From the NCBI GenBank assembly GCA_022824305.1, contig JAJEAD010000094.1, positions 1-64,000 on the forward strand: DNA of 64,000 bases, given 5' to 3'. The DNA is from Gammaproteobacteria bacterium. GTDB taxonomy: Bacteria; Pseudomonadota; Gammaproteobacteria; HK1. Below, piece after piece: positions 30,858 to 39,861 of the stretch. A program made the translations under genes and the position numbers. Under the pieces are notes generated by a model. It was not told where the DNA came from and did not search any database. It saw only the letters and a list, made by a program, of their open reading frames with translations. Position 1 is the first letter of the stretch, and the number at the start of each line of letters is the position of its first letter.

Positions 30858-31142
30858 ATGGCCAACCAGGCATTGGGAATGATCGAGACCAAGGGCTTCG
30901 TCGCCGCCCTCGCGGCCGCCGACTCCATGGTGAAGGCGGCCAACGTCAGCATCGTGGGACGAGAGGAGGTCGGCGACGGCCTCGTCGCGGTGGTGATCTC
31001 GGGCGACGTGGGCGCGGTCAAGGCCGCGACCGAGGCGGGCGCGGAGACCGCCAACCAGGTCGGCGAGCTCGTCTCGGTGCACGTGATCCCGCGGCCTCAC
31101 CAGGACCTCGCCCGGCACTTTACTTCGTCGTCCTCGGAGTGA
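30858..31142 (+). CDS. Hexameric microcompartment shell protein (BMC-H)
   Basis: 94-residue canonical BMC (Pfam BMC) protein: ALGMIETKGFVAALAAADSM, then VSIVGREEVGDGLVAVVISG, DVGAVKAATEAGAE and LVSVHVIPRPH. Six copies make the flat hexamer that forms most of the shell. A GAGGAG ribosome site precedes the ATG, consistent with high expression of the major shell protein. The short polar tail (FTSSSSE) is unremarkable. Confidence 0.95.
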   Translation: MANQALGMIETKGFVAALAAADSMVKAANVSIVGREEVGDGLVAVVISGDVGAVKAATEAGAETANQVGELVSVHVIPRPHQDLARHFTSSSSE

Positions 31143-31182
31143 AGGGCCGGCGACGGGGACGGAGCGACCGATGCGCTGAACG

Positions 31183-32055
31183 ATGCCGGTCGTCCTGAAT
31201 CCCGAACGCGTGCGCCTCATCAAGGAGGACCTCGCGCACGGCGTGCTCCAGTCGGAGGTCGCGCTTCGCCACGGGGTGTCGGCGTCGCAGATCTCACGCA
31301 TCGCGGGCAACCGGTCCTGGAAGTCGGTGCCCTGGCCGAACGACGGATCGGGGAGCGTCGCAGGAGGGGAGAGGGCAGCCGGTGAAGATGCCGACGGCGC
31401 GCACCCTCCGCCGTCCGAGGTCCGCCCCGAGCTCCGCGTCTACCTCCGGATCGAGCGCCTCGCCCCCCAGTTCGCCGCCTACCTGTCGACCCCGGTGCGC
31501 GCCCGGGGCTACCCTCCGATGGAGGGCGACGAGAGCCTCATCGTCGAGGTGAGCCCGGCGCTCTCCATCCACCGCATCGTCGACCTCGCGCTCAAGGCGG
31601 CGCCGGACATGGAGCCCGGGATCCTCTACACCGAACGCCGCTTCGGGCTGCTCGAGCTCCATTCCCGGGATCGCGAGGAGGTCGAGGACGCCGGGGCGGC
31701 CATCCTGCGCGGAATCGGCGCCCGGGCGAGCGACCAGCTCGCCCCGTCCACCCTCTACACCGACATCATCGAGCGGGTGGCGGACCAGCACGCGATCATC
31801 CTCAACCGCATGCGCAACGCGTCGATGATCCTGCCGGGGCAGTCGCTGCTCCTCTACGAGATGGAGCCCGCGCTCTTCGCCGCGGTCGCCGCGAACGAGG
31901 CGGAGCGCGCCGCCCCCGAGGCGACCATCGTCGACATCCAGATGATGGGCGCGTCCGGCCGGGTGTTCATGGCGGGGGAGGGCGCCGCGCTGCGCCGTGC
32001 CCAGGAGGCCATCGACCGCACCCTGCGAAGAATCGAGGGCCGGCGGCCGGCCTGA
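31183..32055 (+). CDS. Helix-turn-helix fused to a tandem BMC-T shell domain
   Basis: 290 residues. Residues ~1-47 form a resolvase/HNH-type helix-turn-helix (LNPERVRLIKEDLAHGV, SEVALRHGVSASQISRIAGN, RSWKSVPWP), where ALRHGVSASQISRIA reads as turn plus recognition helix. Residues ~48-80 are a Gly/Glu/Pro linker. Residues ~81-287 are two BMC domains paralogous to the BMC-T at 29444 (IVEVSPALSIHRIVDLALKA, YTERRFGLLELHSRDREE, ADQHAIILNRMRNASMIL, MMGASGRVFMAGEG). A shell domain joined to a DNA-binding domain is unexpected. It may be a regulator using the BMC-T trimer for ligand sensing or oligomerisation, or a DNA/shell tether. Last gene of the BMC operon. Confidence 0.85.
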   Translation: MPVVLNPERVRLIKEDLAHGVLQSEVALRHGVSASQISRIAGNRSWKSVPWPNDGSGSVAGGERAAGEDADGAHPPPSEVRPELRVYLRIERLAPQFAAYLSTPVRARGYPPMEGDESLIVEVSPALSIHRIVDLALKAAPDMEPGILYTERRFGLLELHSRDREEVEDAGAAILRGIGARASDQLAPSTLYTDIIERVADQHAIILNRMRNASMILPGQSLLLYEMEPALFAAVAANEAERAAPEATIVDIQMMGASGRVFMAGEGAALRRAQEAIDRTLRRIEGRRPA

Positions 32056-32143
32056 CGGGGAGTGGCGGCGACGTCCGCGAGCCTGGCGCGCTGCGGCAAC
32101 GCAAGGGTGGTTCGGAACGGTGCTCCGGCCGCTCCGACCCGCC

Positions 32144-34195
32144 TCAAAAGTGACCGCGCGCTATCTCGTGGTTCCAGGTTCGGGAGAACACTCTCCGCTC
32201 TCCTTCGAAGGCCTCGAGGTCGCTCTCGACATGGAAGGCGTGGCAGGAGAGGGCAACCCTCATCTTCGCCTGCACGGCGATCCGCCAGTCGCCTCGCCGA
32301 CGGCGGCTCCACCAGCGCCAGGTGCCCCGGGCGGAGATCGGGTCGCCCTCCACGATCCGGTACTCGACATTGACGCCGTCGGCGCACTCGAGGTCGATGG
32401 CCTCCAGTCGATAGACCCCGCCGTCCTCGATCAGGCGCGTCACCTGCTCGCCGGTCGCCACGTTGCGTTCCACGTGACGCGAGCCTTCCGCCGGCGCCAG
32501 GGTGGTCATCTCGGGCAGGGGCGCCATCTCGGGCGGCGGGAACGCGGGCGCCGGGGTGTCCCCGGCTCGTGACCGCCGGACCGGCAGGACGAGGGTGCTG
32601 GCGGCGGCCCTGACGCTCAGAGTGAAGGGCTGCGGCGCGGGCCAGGCGATGGGAAAGTACGAGGTCGAGAGTGCGATCCGAACACGGTGGCCGGCGGGAA
32701 ATGCGTGGGCGCAGTCGTTGAGCGGTACCCGCACTTCGACCTCCTCGCCCGGGACCATTGCCCGAGCCCGCTCCCGGCCTTCACGTTGCGAGAGGTTCAG
32801 CAGACCGTAGGTGACTCGCACCGACGTGCCGTCGGGCGCGACATCGTTCAGCCGCAGCGCCACCATGCCCTGGGGCTCGTCGATGGAAAGGCGCAGCGTC
32901 GCGACCGGCGCCCCGAGAATCTCGAGCCGCTCGGAAAGGGGCGCGCCGTCGAAGCACAGTGACTTCGCGTCGTCCTCGCGCTGATCGACGGGGAGGTCCG
33001 GGCTCGAACCACCGAGTCCGTAGGGGCACCACACGCCGCCCCCGGCGCCGACCGTCTCGGGTGAGCGGTGCCCGATCACCGTCTCCGGGCCGCCCGTGGC
33101 GGCGAGTCCGTCGGCATTGAGGAACAGTGTCCGGGCTTCGATGTGGGGCGAAGGCCAGGCCGGCTCCGCTACCCAGCGGCCCTTCGACATCGGCAGGCAG
33201 GCAAGCGGCGTGTGGGGTTCGTCCAGCCACACCGTGTACTGATCTTCGTCCATGATGCCGGTGTCTTCGTCCTTCAGCCAGTGATCCCACCAGCGAAGCG
33301 CGTGCTGGAGGAACCCGATGGAAGGTCCGGGGATCGCGTCCTGGGGGTACTTGTGTCCCCAGGGGCCGACGAGCCCCTTCTTCGGGCACTCGAGGTGTTC
33401 GAGAAGGCGCGGCACGGCGTTGGAGTAGCCGTCATTCCAGCCTCCGACCGCGTAGACCGCGCACTCGATGTCGGCGTGGTTCTCGCACACCGAGCCGTGC
33501 TTCCAGTAGTGGTCCCGCTGCGGGTGCCGTTGCCAGGTGGTGGCGGCAACCGGCTCCCAGTGCTCCAGGCGTTCCCTCCACTGGTCGCGCCAGCGTTCGC
33601 CCTGAATCGCGGGGTCGCCCGGTCGCGCCATGAGCATGAAGAAGGCCGACCCCCAGAAGAAGTTGTCGATCAGCGGGCATCCGCCCATGAAGTGCACGTC
33701 GTCGGCGTAGCGGTCGTCGGTGGAGCAATGGGTGATGATCGCCCGCAACGCGGGCGGCCGACGTGCCGCCACCTGCAGCGAGTTGAAGCCGCCCCACGAG
33801 ATCCCGGTCATGCCGACCTTGCCGGTGCACCAGGGCTGCGCCGCGATCCACGCGATGGCCTCCACCCCATCGTCCTGCTCCCGCCGGGCGTACTCGTCCG
33901 TGATCAGACCTTCCGACTCCCCCGTGCCCCGGATGTCGAGCCGGATGCAGGCGTAGCCGTGGCCGGCCCAGTAGCGATGCCGGGGGTCGTCCCAGACACG
34001 GGTCCCGTCGCGCTTGCGATAGGGGATGTACTCCAGGATTGCCGGCACCGGACTCTCATCGGCGTGCTCCGGCATCCAGATTCGTGCCGAAAGGCGGACG
34101 CCGTCGGACATCGGGATCCAGACGTGCTCGATCTCCGTCACTTCGCAGGGGAAGTTCGAGACGATCCGGGTCTCTTCGCCGTGCTCGAGGATCAT
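32144..34195 (-). CDS. CocE/NonD family hydrolase (X-Pro dipeptidyl-peptidase S15-like)
   Basis: 683-residue serine hydrolase with an alpha/beta-hydrolase catalytic domain (IPMSDGVRLSARIWMPE, RGTGESEG, nucleophile Ser in GISWGGFNS, Asp in GGWNDGYSN, His in GPWGHKYP) and a C-terminal beta-sandwich (PepX-C) domain that shapes the pocket. Family members hydrolyse cocaine esters, glutaryl-7-ACA amides or X-Pro peptides. No signal peptide is visible, so probably cytosolic. Its ATG lies within the stop of the pyruvate carboxylase gene (ATGA overlap), a coupling I do not know from elsewhere. Substrate unknown. Confidence 0.88.
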   Translation of the reverse strand: MILEHGEETRIVSNFPCEVTEIEHVWIPMSDGVRLSARIWMPEHADESPVPAILEYIPYRKRDGTRVWDDPRHRYWAGHGYACIRLDIRGTGESEGLITDEYARREQDDGVEAIAWIAAQPWCTGKVGMTGISWGGFNSLQVAARRPPALRAIITHCSTDDRYADDVHFMGGCPLIDNFFWGSAFFMLMARPGDPAIQGERWRDQWRERLEHWEPVAATTWQRHPQRDHYWKHGSVCENHADIECAVYAVGGWNDGYSNAVPRLLEHLECPKKGLVGPWGHKYPQDAIPGPSIGFLQHALRWWDHWLKDEDTGIMDEDQYTVWLDEPHTPLACLPMSKGRWVAEPAWPSPHIEARTLFLNADGLAATGGPETVIGHRSPETVGAGGGVWCPYGLGGSSPDLPVDQREDDAKSLCFDGAPLSERLEILGAPVATLRLSIDEPQGMVALRLNDVAPDGTSVRVTYGLLNLSQREGRERARAMVPGEEVEVRVPLNDCAHAFPAGHRVRIALSTSYFPIAWPAPQPFTLSVRAAASTLVLPVRRSRAGDTPAPAFPPPEMAPLPEMTTLAPAEGSRHVERNVATGEQVTRLIEDGGVYRLEAIDLECADGVNVEYRIVEGDPISARGTWRWWSRRRRGDWRIAVQAKMRVALSCHAFHVESDLEAFEGERRVFSRTWNHEIARGHF

Positions 34196-37100
34196 GGCCT
34201 TATCACCACCACGAGGTCATGGGCCTCGACCCGGTGGCCGGCGCCCGCGACGATCTCCTCGACCGCTCCCGCGGTCTCGGCGTAGACCGTGTTCTCCATC
34301 TTCATCGCCTCGATGGTGAAGAGAGGATCTCCTCGCTCGACTTTCTGGCCTGCGCGCACCGCGACGCCGACGATGAGCCCCGGCATGGGCGCTCCGGCAT
34401 GCCCGGGGTCGGTGTCGTCGGCCTTGCGCCGCGCCGCGCCGGCCCCGGAGAGTGAGCGGTCGACGACCCGCACCGTGCGGGGCTGGCCGTTCAGCTCGAA
34501 GAACATGGTGCGAAAGCCCTCGCTGTCCGCTTCGCCCACCGCCCGGCAGGTCACGAGCAGGGACTTGCCTCGCTCGAGCTCGATGTCGTACTCGTGATCG
34601 AAGTCGGGTCCGAAGAAGAAGACGGGGGTCGGCAGCACCGCAACGTTCGAATGGGCGCGCCGGTGGGCCGCGTACTCGAGGAACACCTGCGGGTACATGA
34701 GGTAGGAGGCGAGCTCGTCGTCGCTGATGCTGCGCCTCGCCTTCTTCTCGGCCTCGCGGCGTTCCGCTTCGAGATCCGCGGGCGGCAGCACCGCCCCGGG
34801 GCGTTCGGCGATTGGCGTCTCCCCCTTGAGCACCTTGCGCTGCAGGTCGGGAGGGAAGCCTCCGTAGGGTTGCCCCAGCTCGCCCCGGAAGAGCTGCGCC
34901 ACCGAGACGGGGAAGTTGACTTCCCGGTCCGGATCCGAAATGTCCTCGGGGGAGAGGCCGCCGCTCACCATCGTCAGGGCCATGTCGCCGACCACCTTGG
35001 AAGTGGGAGTGACCTTGATGATGTCGCCGAAGAGCGTGTTGACCTCGGCGTACGCCCGCTCGACCTTCGGCCAGTGCTTCTCCAGCCCGAGCGCGCGCGC
35101 CTGCTCGCGGAGGTTGGTGTACTGACCGCCGGGCATGCCGTGCTCGAACACGGTCGCGGAGCCGGCGCGCATGTCGCTCTCGAAGGCGCCGTAGACGAAG
35201 CGCACACCCTCCCAGTAGTCGTTGATGCCGCGCATCGCGTCGCGATCCAGCCCCGGGTCCCTCCGGCTGCCGCGAAGGGCCTCGACGATGGCCCCCAGGT
35301 TCGGCTGCGAAGTGAGCCCGCTCCAGGAATCCATGGCGCCGTCGATGGCGTCGCAGCCGGCCTCCGCCGCGGCGATCGCGCTCGCGGCGGAGATCCCGCT
35401 CGTGTCGTGGGTGTGGAAGTGAAGCGGCAGGCCGATTTCGTTCTTGAGCTCGGTCACCAGCCGGCGCGCGGCCTCGGGCTTGCACAGCCCCGCCATGTCC
35501 TTGATGCCGATGATGTGAGCTCCGGCCGCCTCCAGTTGCCGCGCCAGCCCGAGGTAGTAGTCGAGGTCGTACTTGCTTTCGGGATCGCAGAGATCGCCGC
35601 TGTAGCAGATCGCGGCCTCGCAGAGCCTGCCTTCCTCCAGGACCGTGTCCATGGTGAGGCGCATGTTGTCGACCCAGTTCAGGCAGTCGAAGACCCGGAA
35701 CAGGTCGATCCCGGCGGCGGCGGCGCGACGCACGAAGAAGCGGACCACGTTGTCGGGGTAGTTCCGGTAGCCCACCCCGTTCGCCCCCCGGAGCAAAGCC
35801 TGGAGCAGGATGTTGGGCACCGCCTCGCGCAGCGCCGCCAGCCGTTCCCAGGGATCCTCCTTCAGGAAGCGCATGGCGACGTCGAAGGTGGCTCCGCCCC
35901 AGCACTCGAGCGACAGGAGCTGCGGCAGGAGCCGCGCGTAGTGCGGGGCCACCGCCAGCATGTCGATGCTGCGCATGCGCGTCGCGATGAGCGACTGGTG
36001 GGCGTCGCGCATCGTGGTGTCGGTGACGAGGGTCTGCTCCTGCTCGCGCATCCACTTCGCGAAGCCCTCCGGCCCGAGCGCTTCGAGTCGCTGGCGACTT
36101 CCCGAAGGGGGCGCCCCGCGGGGCAGCTCGGGAAGCTGCGGCTCCGGCGTGTGGTCAGGGCGCCGACGCCCCTCCACGTCGGGGTTGCCGTTGACGAGCA
36201 CGTCGCCGAGGAACCCGAGGAGGCGGGTGGCGCGGTCGCGGCGAGGCTTGAAGTCGAAGAGGGCAGGGGTGTCGTCAATGAAGGTGGTGGTGACCTCGCC
36301 GCGGCGAAAGTCCGGGTTGCCGACCAGCGCTTCGAGAAAGCGCAGGTTCGTCGCCACCCCGCGGATCCGGAACTCGCGCAGCGCCCGGTCCATGCGCGCC
36401 GCCGCCTCGTCCGCGCTCGGCGCCCAGGCCGTGACCTTCTCGAGCAGGGAGTCGTAGAAGGGGGTGATCACGGCGCCGGAGTAGGCGGTGCCGCCGTCGA
36501 GGCGGATGCCGAATCCGTTGGCGCCGCGGTAGGCGGTGATGCGCCCGTAGTCCGGAATGAAGCGGTTCTGCGGATCCTCGGTGGTGATCCGGCATTGCAG
36601 GGCATGGCCGTTGAGGCGAATGTCGGACTGCTCCGGGACGCCGCTCGATGCCTCCCCGATGCCGCCCCCCTCCGCGATGCGGAGCTGCGCCTTCACGATG
36701 TCGATGCCGGTGACCGCCTCGCTCACCGTGTGCTCGACCTGGATACGGGGGTTGACCTCGATGAAGTAGAACGCGCCGGTGTCGGCGTCCATGAGGAACT
36801 CGGCGGTGCCCGCGCTCTCGTAGCCGGCGCCGCGGGCGAGGCGGACCGCCGCGCCGCACAGCGCATCGCGTGCGGGCGCTTCCAGGTAGGGGGCGGGCGC
36901 CCGTTCCACCACCTTCTGGTTGCGCCGCTGCATCGAGCAGTCCCGCTCGAAGAGGTGCACGACATTGCCCCGGGAGTCCCCGAGAAGCTGCACCTCCACG
37001 TGCCGGGCGTGCCGGACCAGCTTCTCCAGGAATATCTCGTCGTTCCCGAAGGCTGCGTTCGCCTCGCGGCGCGCGATCGCCACCTGCTCCGCGAGGTCTC

Positions 37101-37641
37101 CGGCCCGCTCGATCACCCGCATCCCGCGGCCCCCGCCGCCCCAGCTCGCCTTGGCCATCACCGGGAAACCGACTTCCTCCGCCGCGCGCCGCATCTGCGC
37201 TTCGTCGCGGGGGAGAGGGCCGCTTGCGGGCATCACGTCGAGGCCGGAGCGCACCGCGAGGCGGCGGGCCTCGAGCTTGCTGCCGAGCAGGCGCATCACC
37301 TCCGGTCGCGGACCGACGAAGGCGAGGCCGGCATCGACGCAGGCGGCGGCGAAATCGGGATTCTCCGAGAGGAAGCCGTAGCCGGGGTGCACCGCGTCGG
37401 CGCGCGCCTCGCATGCGATGCGCACGATGTCCTCGATGTCGAGATAGGCGCGGATGGGCGGCTTGCCCGCGCCGACGAGGTAGGCCTCGTCGGCCTTGAA
37501 GCGGTGCAGGGCGTAGCGGTCCTCGTGCGAGAAGATGGCGACGGTTCGAATCCCGAGCTCGTTCGCCGCTCGCAGCACCCGGATCGCGATCTCGCTTCGA
37601 TTCGCGACCAGGAGCTTGCGAATGCGTCTGTTCGCGGCCAT
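34192..37641 (-). CDS. pyc: Pyruvate carboxylase
   Basis: Single-chain biotin enzyme of 1149 residues that carboxylates pyruvate to oxaloacetate, replenishing the TCA cycle. Domains in order: biotin carboxylase (LLVANRSEIAIRVLRAANEL, ATP-grasp KASWGGGGRGMRV, EVNPRIQVEHTVSE), carboxyltransferase (DTTMRDAHQSLIATRMRS, FHTHDTSGISAAS), allosteric/PC tetramerisation region, and the C-terminal biotinyl domain with the biotin lysine in EAMKMENTVYAE. Length and order match the alpha4 form. It is followed by the overlapping CocE-type gene. Relevance to the BMC locus (odd-chain acyl-CoA and C4 metabolism) is only contextual. Confidence 0.96.
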   Translation of the reverse strand: MAANRRIRKLLVANRSEIAIRVLRAANELGIRTVAIFSHEDRYALHRFKADEAYLVGAGKPPIRAYLDIEDIVRIACEARADAVHPGYGFLSENPDFAAACVDAGLAFVGPRPEVMRLLGSKLEARRLAVRSGLDVMPASGPLPRDEAQMRRAAEEVGFPVMAKASWGGGGRGMRVIERAGDLAEQVAIARREANAAFGNDEIFLEKLVRHARHVEVQLLGDSRGNVVHLFERDCSMQRRNQKVVERAPAPYLEAPARDALCGAAVRLARGAGYESAGTAEFLMDADTGAFYFIEVNPRIQVEHTVSEAVTGIDIVKAQLRIAEGGGIGEASSGVPEQSDIRLNGHALQCRITTEDPQNRFIPDYGRITAYRGANGFGIRLDGGTAYSGAVITPFYDSLLEKVTAWAPSADEAAARMDRALREFRIRGVATNLRFLEALVGNPDFRRGEVTTTFIDDTPALFDFKPRRDRATRLLGFLGDVLVNGNPDVEGRRRPDHTPEPQLPELPRGAPPSGSRQRLEALGPEGFAKWMREQEQTLVTDTTMRDAHQSLIATRMRSIDMLAVAPHYARLLPQLLSLECWGGATFDVAMRFLKEDPWERLAALREAVPNILLQALLRGANGVGYRNYPDNVVRFFVRRAAAAGIDLFRVFDCLNWVDNMRLTMDTVLEEGRLCEAAICYSGDLCDPESKYDLDYYLGLARQLEAAGAHIIGIKDMAGLCKPEAARRLVTELKNEIGLPLHFHTHDTSGISAASAIAAAEAGCDAIDGAMDSWSGLTSQPNLGAIVEALRGSRRDPGLDRDAMRGINDYWEGVRFVYGAFESDMRAGSATVFEHGMPGGQYTNLREQARALGLEKHWPKVERAYAEVNTLFGDIIKVTPTSKVVGDMALTMVSGGLSPEDISDPDREVNFPVSVAQLFRGELGQPYGGFPPDLQRKVLKGETPIAERPGAVLPPADLEAERREAEKKARRSISDDELASYLMYPQVFLEYAAHRRAHSNVAVLPTPVFFFGPDFDHEYDIELERGKSLLVTCRAVGEADSEGFRTMFFELNGQPRTVRVVDRSLSGAGAARRKADDTDPGHAGAPMPGLIVGVAVRAGQKVERGDPLFTIEAMKMENTVYAETAGAVEEIVAGAGHRVEAHDLVVVIRP

Positions 37642-37909
37642 GTTCCGGTCAGTACCTGCCGATGCTGCTGCGGGGCCGCGCTATTGTGGTCGATTCGGCG
37701 GTGGGGTGCATGGCTCCTGGGAGGGCTCGGGGCGCCTCCGCTCCCGTCGAATCTCCGCAGATAGTAGACTGCCCGGCATCCAGCCTGAGGCGTCTTCGTC
37801 ATTCGGGCATTGCGTCTGTCCGCACAATGCCGTCTGTTGGCCTCGGCTCGATCGAAAGATCCGGGAATTGACTCGGCCGGCCGCCGGCAGGGAGACTCGT
37901 GGACTCCGA

Positions 37910-38206
37910 ATGCGCTACGAGAGCAACAGGAAGCACAAGGAACCCTGGCAGCGTGGTCGCCGGGGGACACTTTGTCCCAGCGACATCGACGTGAAAACCG
38001 TCCATCGCCTGCTCGCTGACAGCGAAGCCACGGGAGACAAACGCTACGCCGTGCACGAAGGCAGAGCATTCTGTGCGCAGAGGCACGGAGCGGAGGAGTG
38101 GCACGGCTATCCGATCGGCTGGGTAGAAGTCCCGGAAGCCATCCGTCGCAAGTGGCTGAAGGAGAGGCGGGTGCAAAGGCGGGATATTCGACGACACTGG
38201 GACTGA
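37910..38206 (+). CDS. Small basic protein of unknown function, first gene of lower-GC island
   Basis: 98 residues, rich in Arg/His/Trp (RYESNRKHKEPWQRGRRGTLC, HEGRAFCAQRHGAEEWHGYP, RRKWLKERRVQRRDIRRHW). The pattern, including two cysteines and a conserved-looking GYPIGWVEVPE, looks like a compact globular family rather than random coding; I do not recognise it. I chose the ATG at 37910; a longer in-frame extension overlaps non-coding sequence upstream of pyc. It ends 4 bases before the ImmA/IrrE-type gene, so they form an operon. Antitoxin, nuclease partner or regulator are all possible. Confidence 0.65.
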   Translation: MRYESNRKHKEPWQRGRRGTLCPSDIDVKTVHRLLADSEATGDKRYAVHEGRAFCAQRHGAEEWHGYPIGWVEVPEAIRRKWLKERRVQRRDIRRHWD

Positions 38207-38210
38207 GCCA

Positions 38211-39785
38211 TTGGCCATTCGATGGGACAGACTCGCCGGTGATACGAGCGTTTTCGCTCTGAGGATTGCATTCGCTGATGATCCGGACGATGGACAGGGC
38301 ATCAGTCCGGATGTTGCACTCTCGTGGGGTAGCTTTCAGATATGGGTCAATGGTCGAAACTTGTGCGCCCATCAGGAGGAAGGAGAGCACATCAACGCAG
38401 TTCACTGGTATCAGCTCCCCCTCATCGAATGGTTTGCTTGCAACTGGGATGCATTGCTGCACGAGGAACGACTGCCCGTACGGAACGAGGGAGATACCGG
38501 GTGGGCGTCCCTGCGCGCAACCATGTTTCCGCCGCCGGCGGTGGAGCTCGACGAAGAGAAATCTTCGAGATGGGAAAGCACGTGGCAGCGGTGGTGGGCC
38601 AGACATGCCCTCCGGGCTACCCGGGAGGGCGGATTGTTTCCCGACGTCGTGTTGAGGCGCTTTCGAGACTCGATCGAAGTGTCCTGGGGCTCTGTCCGCT
38701 CTGGTGGCATGCCGCATCACTTCGAGTTTGTGGAATCCGCCCCGGGTTCGGTGAGGCTGTCGCCTCGAGACGTGGCCGCACCGCTGCACGATGTGCTGTC
38801 TGAGGCATGTCAGTATCTTCTGTCTCTTGCGCCTGAATCTCAACGACTGAGAGAACTGAGTGCAGTACTTCATGCACTGGATGCGGACGAGAGACACGAA
38901 GAGAGGCTATCCTGGCTCGCCGGTATCGGAGCGGACGAAGGGGGTCATAGTGTCAGTTGGCAACGAGCGAAGCATCTCATGTCCGAGCTGGCCGATGCTC
39001 CGCGTAGAGCGATCCTGGAGTGCTCCGAGGTGTCACCGCTCGTCGTCTCCGGTTCGTGCCACGCTGCGCTCATGTTCGGATCGTTTGCTCCGAATGTTAC
39101 GGAGAGTGATGTCCTGGCGCTCGCGCGAACAATGGTCGAGCTGTACTCGCCTCAGGGCGACCCGCACGAAATCGTAGAGATGTCCCGTTCCGCACCGGTC
39201 GACCAGTTCGCTACACCTTCCTGGTCTCAAGGGTATCGTCTTGCCGAGGAAATCCACGAAGAATTGCACATGGACTTCGCTCGGAATGACCTGGTCGATG
39301 TTGACGCGCTGATGGGGCAGCTTGGGATAGAGATTCTGGAGTTGGATTTATCGGACGAGAGTATTCGTGGAGTGTCCATAGCCGGTCCGCAGCATCGACC
39401 GGGAATAGTTGTCAACACTCGACATAATGCAAACGAGCATGCCCACGGAAGAAGGTTCACGCTGGCACACGAATTCTGCCACCTTCTGTTCGACCGCGTG
39501 GAGGGCCGTCGCCTGGCTCTCGCCAGTGGACCCTGGGCACCACGCGACATCGAGCGTCGGGCCAACGCATTCGCGGCCATGCTGTTGATGCCGGTAGACC
39601 TGATTCAGCGTACGATTTCCGATCTTCCACAACCAGTGAACACCACACGGGGGCTTCTAGGCGCGGTACGACGTTTGCAAGTCGGTGCCACATCCTTGTT
39701 GCATCACCTGATCAATCTCGGGTTCATTGAAGAAAGCGAGCGAAGCCGCATGGAAGAGGAATTGGTTTCGTCAGACGTTCGCTAG
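38211..39785 (+). CDS. ImmA/IrrE family metallopeptidase with long unknown N-terminal region
   Basis: 524 residues, TTG start (no clear ribosome site, four bases after the previous stop). The C-terminal ~180 residues are an ImmA/IrrE-type Zn metallopeptidase: LVDVDALMGQLGIEILELDL, GIVVNTRHN, the HExxH motif in RFTLAHEFCHLLFD, and ERRANAFAAMLLMPVDLI. In relatives this domain cleaves repressor-like proteins to trigger phage or stress responses. The ~330-residue N-terminal part (Trp-rich, IQIWVNGR-like and LSWGSVRSGG stretches) is unrecognised and may sense or bind a partner. Typical ImmA proteins carry a Xre repressor neighbour; none is seen here. Codon use is less GC-biased than in flanking genes. 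Confidence 0.8.
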   Translation: MAIRWDRLAGDTSVFALRIAFADDPDDGQGISPDVALSWGSFQIWVNGRNLCAHQEEGEHINAVHWYQLPLIEWFACNWDALLHEERLPVRNEGDTGWASLRATMFPPPAVELDEEKSSRWESTWQRWWARHALRATREGGLFPDVVLRRFRDSIEVSWGSVRSGGMPHHFEFVESAPGSVRLSPRDVAAPLHDVLSEACQYLLSLAPESQRLRELSAVLHALDADERHEERLSWLAGIGADEGGHSVSWQRAKHLMSELADAPRRAILECSEVSPLVVSGSCHAALMFGSFAPNVTESDVLALARTMVELYSPQGDPHEIVEMSRSAPVDQFATPSWSQGYRLAEEIHEELHMDFARNDLVDVDALMGQLGIEILELDLSDESIRGVSIAGPQHRPGIVVNTRHNANEHAHGRRFTLAHEFCHLLFDRVEGRRLALASGPWAPRDIERRANAFAAMLLMPVDLIQRTISDLPQPVNTTRGLLGAVRRLQVGATSLLHHLINLGFIEESERSRMEEELVSSDVR

Positions 39786-39861
39786 CCTGAGAAGACCCAT
39801 TCTATATCTCAAGACACTCACCGCACACGGTGAGGGCTGTCTGATCTGGCTGAACGAGACG

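Noticed and set aside
32056-32143. Possible terminator between the HTH-BMC-T gene and the CocE gene
   Set aside because: The only stem (GGTTCGGA pairing with TCCGACC) needs a bulge and there is no T-run, so support is too weak.
37541-37557. T-loop-like GGTTCGAATCCC suggesting a tRNA
   Set aside because: It lies inside the coding sequence of pyruvate carboxylase, and no acceptor stem or cloverleaf can be built around it.
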